A DNA stretch of 41,832 nucleotides. Origin: Lachnospiraceae bacterium (lineage in GTDB: Bacteria; Bacillota; Clostridia; Lachnospirales; Lachnospiraceae). Below, in pieces: positions 39,714 to 41,832 of the stretch. The stretch is from NCBI GenBank assembly GCA_029008035.1, contig JAQXIY010000039.1:1-41832 (forward strand). The letters run 5' to 3'. The position numbers were made by a program, and so were the translations under genes. How positions within the stretch are numbered: position 1 is the first letter of the stretch; every line of letters begins with the position of its first letter. Below the pieces are notes generated by a model that was not told where the DNA came from, searched no databases, and was given only the letters and a program-made list of their open reading frames with translations.

Positions 39714-41681
39714 ATGATTATTACATTAAAAGATGGATCAACAAAAGAATATGCCGGTGAGATGTCAGTATATGATATTGCACTTGATATCAGCGAAGGC
39801 CTGGCTCGTATGGCGTGTGCAGGCGAGGTGAATGGCCAGGTTGTTGATCTTCGTACTGTTATTTCTGAGGACTGTGAACTCAACATTCTTACAGCTAACG
39901 ATGAGAAAGGACTTGCAGCATTGCGCCACACCGCATCTCATGTATTGGCTGAGGCGGTAAAGAGACTGTACCCGGAGGCAAAACTGGCCATTGGACCATC
40001 TATTGACACAGGTTTTTATTATGATTTTGAATGTGCACCTTTTTCCAGAGAGGATTTGGACAAACTGGAAGCGGAGATGAAGAAAATTATCAAAGAGGGT
40101 GCAAAGTTAGAAAAGTTCACCCTGCCTCGAGCAGAGGCCATTGCATTTATGAAGGAGAAGGGTGAGCCTTACAAGGTAGAGTTAATTGAGGATCTGCCGG
40201 AGGATGCGGAAATATCATTCTACCGTCAAGGAGATGGTTTTACCGATTTGTGTGCAGGACCACACCTTATGAGCACCAAGGGTATCAAGGCATTCAAGTT
40301 ACTGTCTTCATCAGGAGCGTACTGGCGAGGAAGCGAGAAGAACCAGATGCTCACCAGAATTTATGGAACAGCCTTTGCCAAGAAGGATGAATTAAATGCA
40401 TATTTGGAGCACTTGGAAGATATTAAACTTAGAGATCACAATAAGTTGGGAAGAGAGATGGAACTGTTTACTACTGTGGATGTGATTGGACAGGGACTGC
40501 CGCTTCTCATGCCAAAGGGCGCTAAGATGGTACAGACCATGCAGCGTTGGATTGAGGATTTGGAAGATAATGAGTGGGGGTATGTCCGCACCAAGACACC
40601 CCTCATGGCAAAGAACGATTTGTATCGTATTTCCGGACATTGGGATCACTATACAGACGGCATGTTTGTCCTGGGGGACAAGGAAGATAAGGATGTTATG
40701 GCCCTTCGCCCAATGACATGTCCATTCCAGTATTATGTATATAAGGCAACACAGCATTCCTATCGTGATTTGCCTATTCGTTACGGAGAGACATCTACAT
40801 TGTTTAGAAATGAGGAGTCCGGTGAGATGCATGGCTTGACACGTGTGCGTCAGTTTACCATTTCCGAGGGGCATTTGATTGTTCGTCCGGATCAGATGGT
40901 GGAGGAGTTTAAGAATTGTCTTGCCTTAGCAAAACATTGTCTTACCACTCTGGGAGTAGAAGAGGATGTTACCTACCACTTGTCTAAGTGGGATCCGGAG
41001 ACTCGAGAGAAATACATCGGTGAGCCGGAAGTTTGGGAAGAGACTGAGGGACATATTCGCGATATTCTGAATGAATTGGAGATCCCGTTTACAGAAGATG
41101 TGGGAGAGGCTGCTTTCTATGGCCCTAAGGTGGATATCAATGCCAAGAATGTCTATGGTAAGGAAGATACCATGATTACTATTCAGTGGGATGCCCTGTT
41201 GGCTGCTCAATTTGATATGTATTACATTGATCAGAATGGGGAAAAGGTGCGCCCATACATTATTCACAGAACTTCTATGGGATGTTATGAGAGAACCTTG
41301 GCATGGCTGATTGAAAAGTACGCCGGCAAATTCCCAACTTGGCTGTGTCCGGAGCAGGTTCGTATCCTGCCGATTTCGGACAAGTATATGGATTATGCCA
41401 ACGAGGTTGCTGCAGAACTGAAGAAAAACGGTATTCTCTGTACTGTGGACAGTCGTGCTGAGAAGATTGGATTTAAGATTCGTGAGACATGGCTGGCAAA
41501 GGTGCCATATATGTTGGTAGTAGGACAGAAGGAGCAGGAAGACGGCACCGTTTCTGTTCGAAGCAGATTTGTTGGTAATGAGGGAACAAAACCTATCGGT
41601 GAATTTATCAATCAGATTTGTGAGGAAATTCGTACAAAGGAAATCCGCAAGGAGCTTCCGGAAGAAGAAAAGAATAAGTAG
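39714..41681 (+). CDS. thrS: Threonyl-tRNA synthetase
   Basis: 655 aa; TGS domain then LRHTASHVLAEAVKRLYPEAKLAIGPSIDTGFYYDFE; class II motifs (MTCPFQYYVYK, RTSMGCYERTLAWLIEKY). Confidence 0.98.
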   Translation: MIITLKDGSTKEYAGEMSVYDIALDISEGLARMACAGEVNGQVVDLRTVISEDCELNILTANDEKGLAALRHTASHVLAEAVKRLYPEAKLAIGPSIDTGFYYDFECAPFSREDLDKLEAEMKKIIKEGAKLEKFTLPRAEAIAFMKEKGEPYKVELIEDLPEDAEISFYRQGDGFTDLCAGPHLMSTKGIKAFKLLSSSGAYWRGSEKNQMLTRIYGTAFAKKDELNAYLEHLEDIKLRDHNKLGREMELFTTVDVIGQGLPLLMPKGAKMVQTMQRWIEDLEDNEWGYVRTKTPLMAKNDLYRISGHWDHYTDGMFVLGDKEDKDVMALRPMTCPFQYYVYKATQHSYRDLPIRYGETSTLFRNEESGEMHGLTRVRQFTISEGHLIVRPDQMVEEFKNCLALAKHCLTTLGVEEDVTYHLSKWDPETREKYIGEPEVWEETEGHIRDILNELEIPFTEDVGEAAFYGPKVDINAKNVYGKEDTMITIQWDALLAAQFDMYYIDQNGEKVRPYIIHRTSMGCYERTLAWLIEKYAGKFPTWLCPEQVRILPISDKYMDYANEVAAELKKNGILCTVDSRAEKIGFKIRETWLAKVPYMLVVGQKEQEDGTVSVRSRFVGNEGTKPIGEFINQICEEIRTKEIRKELPEEEKNK

Positions 41682-41690
41682 CGATAATCA

Positions 41691-41726
41691 AAAACAAGGA
41701 CAACGTTATGTTGTCCTTGTTTTTTA
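41691..41726. terminator. Hairpin terminator after thrS, probably bidirectional
   Basis: AAAACAAGGACAAC / GTTGTCCTTGTTTT with loop GTTAT; A's on left, T's on right. Confidence 0.85.
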
Positions 41727-41832
41727 ATGGCATATATTACTAAGTGTCTCGTAAAAGCTTGGATATGAGATAACTACGCAATTTGGATCGTCAAAGGTTG
41801 TGATTCCAGTTGCAATAAGTCCTGCAATGGCA
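41724..41832 (-). CDS. 3' end of a convergent minus-strand gene, truncated by the window edge
   Basis: Minus-frame AIAGLIATGITTFDDPNCVVISYPSFYETLSNICH* is open to the window end and stops exactly at the shared terminator. Confidence 0.5.
   Translation of the reverse strand, partial: AIAGLIATGITTFDDPNCVVISYPSFYETLSNICH

Overview
This 41.8 kb window looks like low-GC Firmicute chromosome, probably Clostridia/Lachnospiraceae-like (inferred from protein sequences and gene order). It is dense and almost entirely plus-strand. The gene order is: rpsP-khpA / prefix protein + DUF4097-like protein / MATE / rimM-isochorismatase-trmD / L19-leader-like element-rplS / lepB-rbgA-lepB-rnhB / orphan FliK-like + FlhB-C-terminal-like (YlqG/YlqH-like) pair / yraN-pgeF / PDZ-radical-SAM DUF512-der-plsY / gpsA / tandem NrdR boxes + nrdD-nrdG-dut-PRT-like-parE-parC-folC-folE-HD-folP-folBK / CPBP protease-DUF308-like-Mbeg1-like lipase / CIRCE-groES-groEL / degV / purA / ABC ATPase + GldF-GldG fusion / small minus-strand membrane protein / SEC-C protein / T-box-thrS. 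I see no CRISPR array, transposase, prophage, rRNA or tRNA. The points most worth a second look are the orphan export-switch pair lacking an NPTH motif, the HD protein filling the folQ position in the folate operon, the PRT-like protein with an altered PRPP loop, the NrdR-controlled DNA-precursor/topology/folate gene train, the GldFG fusion exporter, the PDZ-radical-SAM protein next to der, and the 57-bp periodic DUF4097-like protein behind a promoter whose spacer is a perfect palindrome. All assignments come from reading the sequence; no database search was run.
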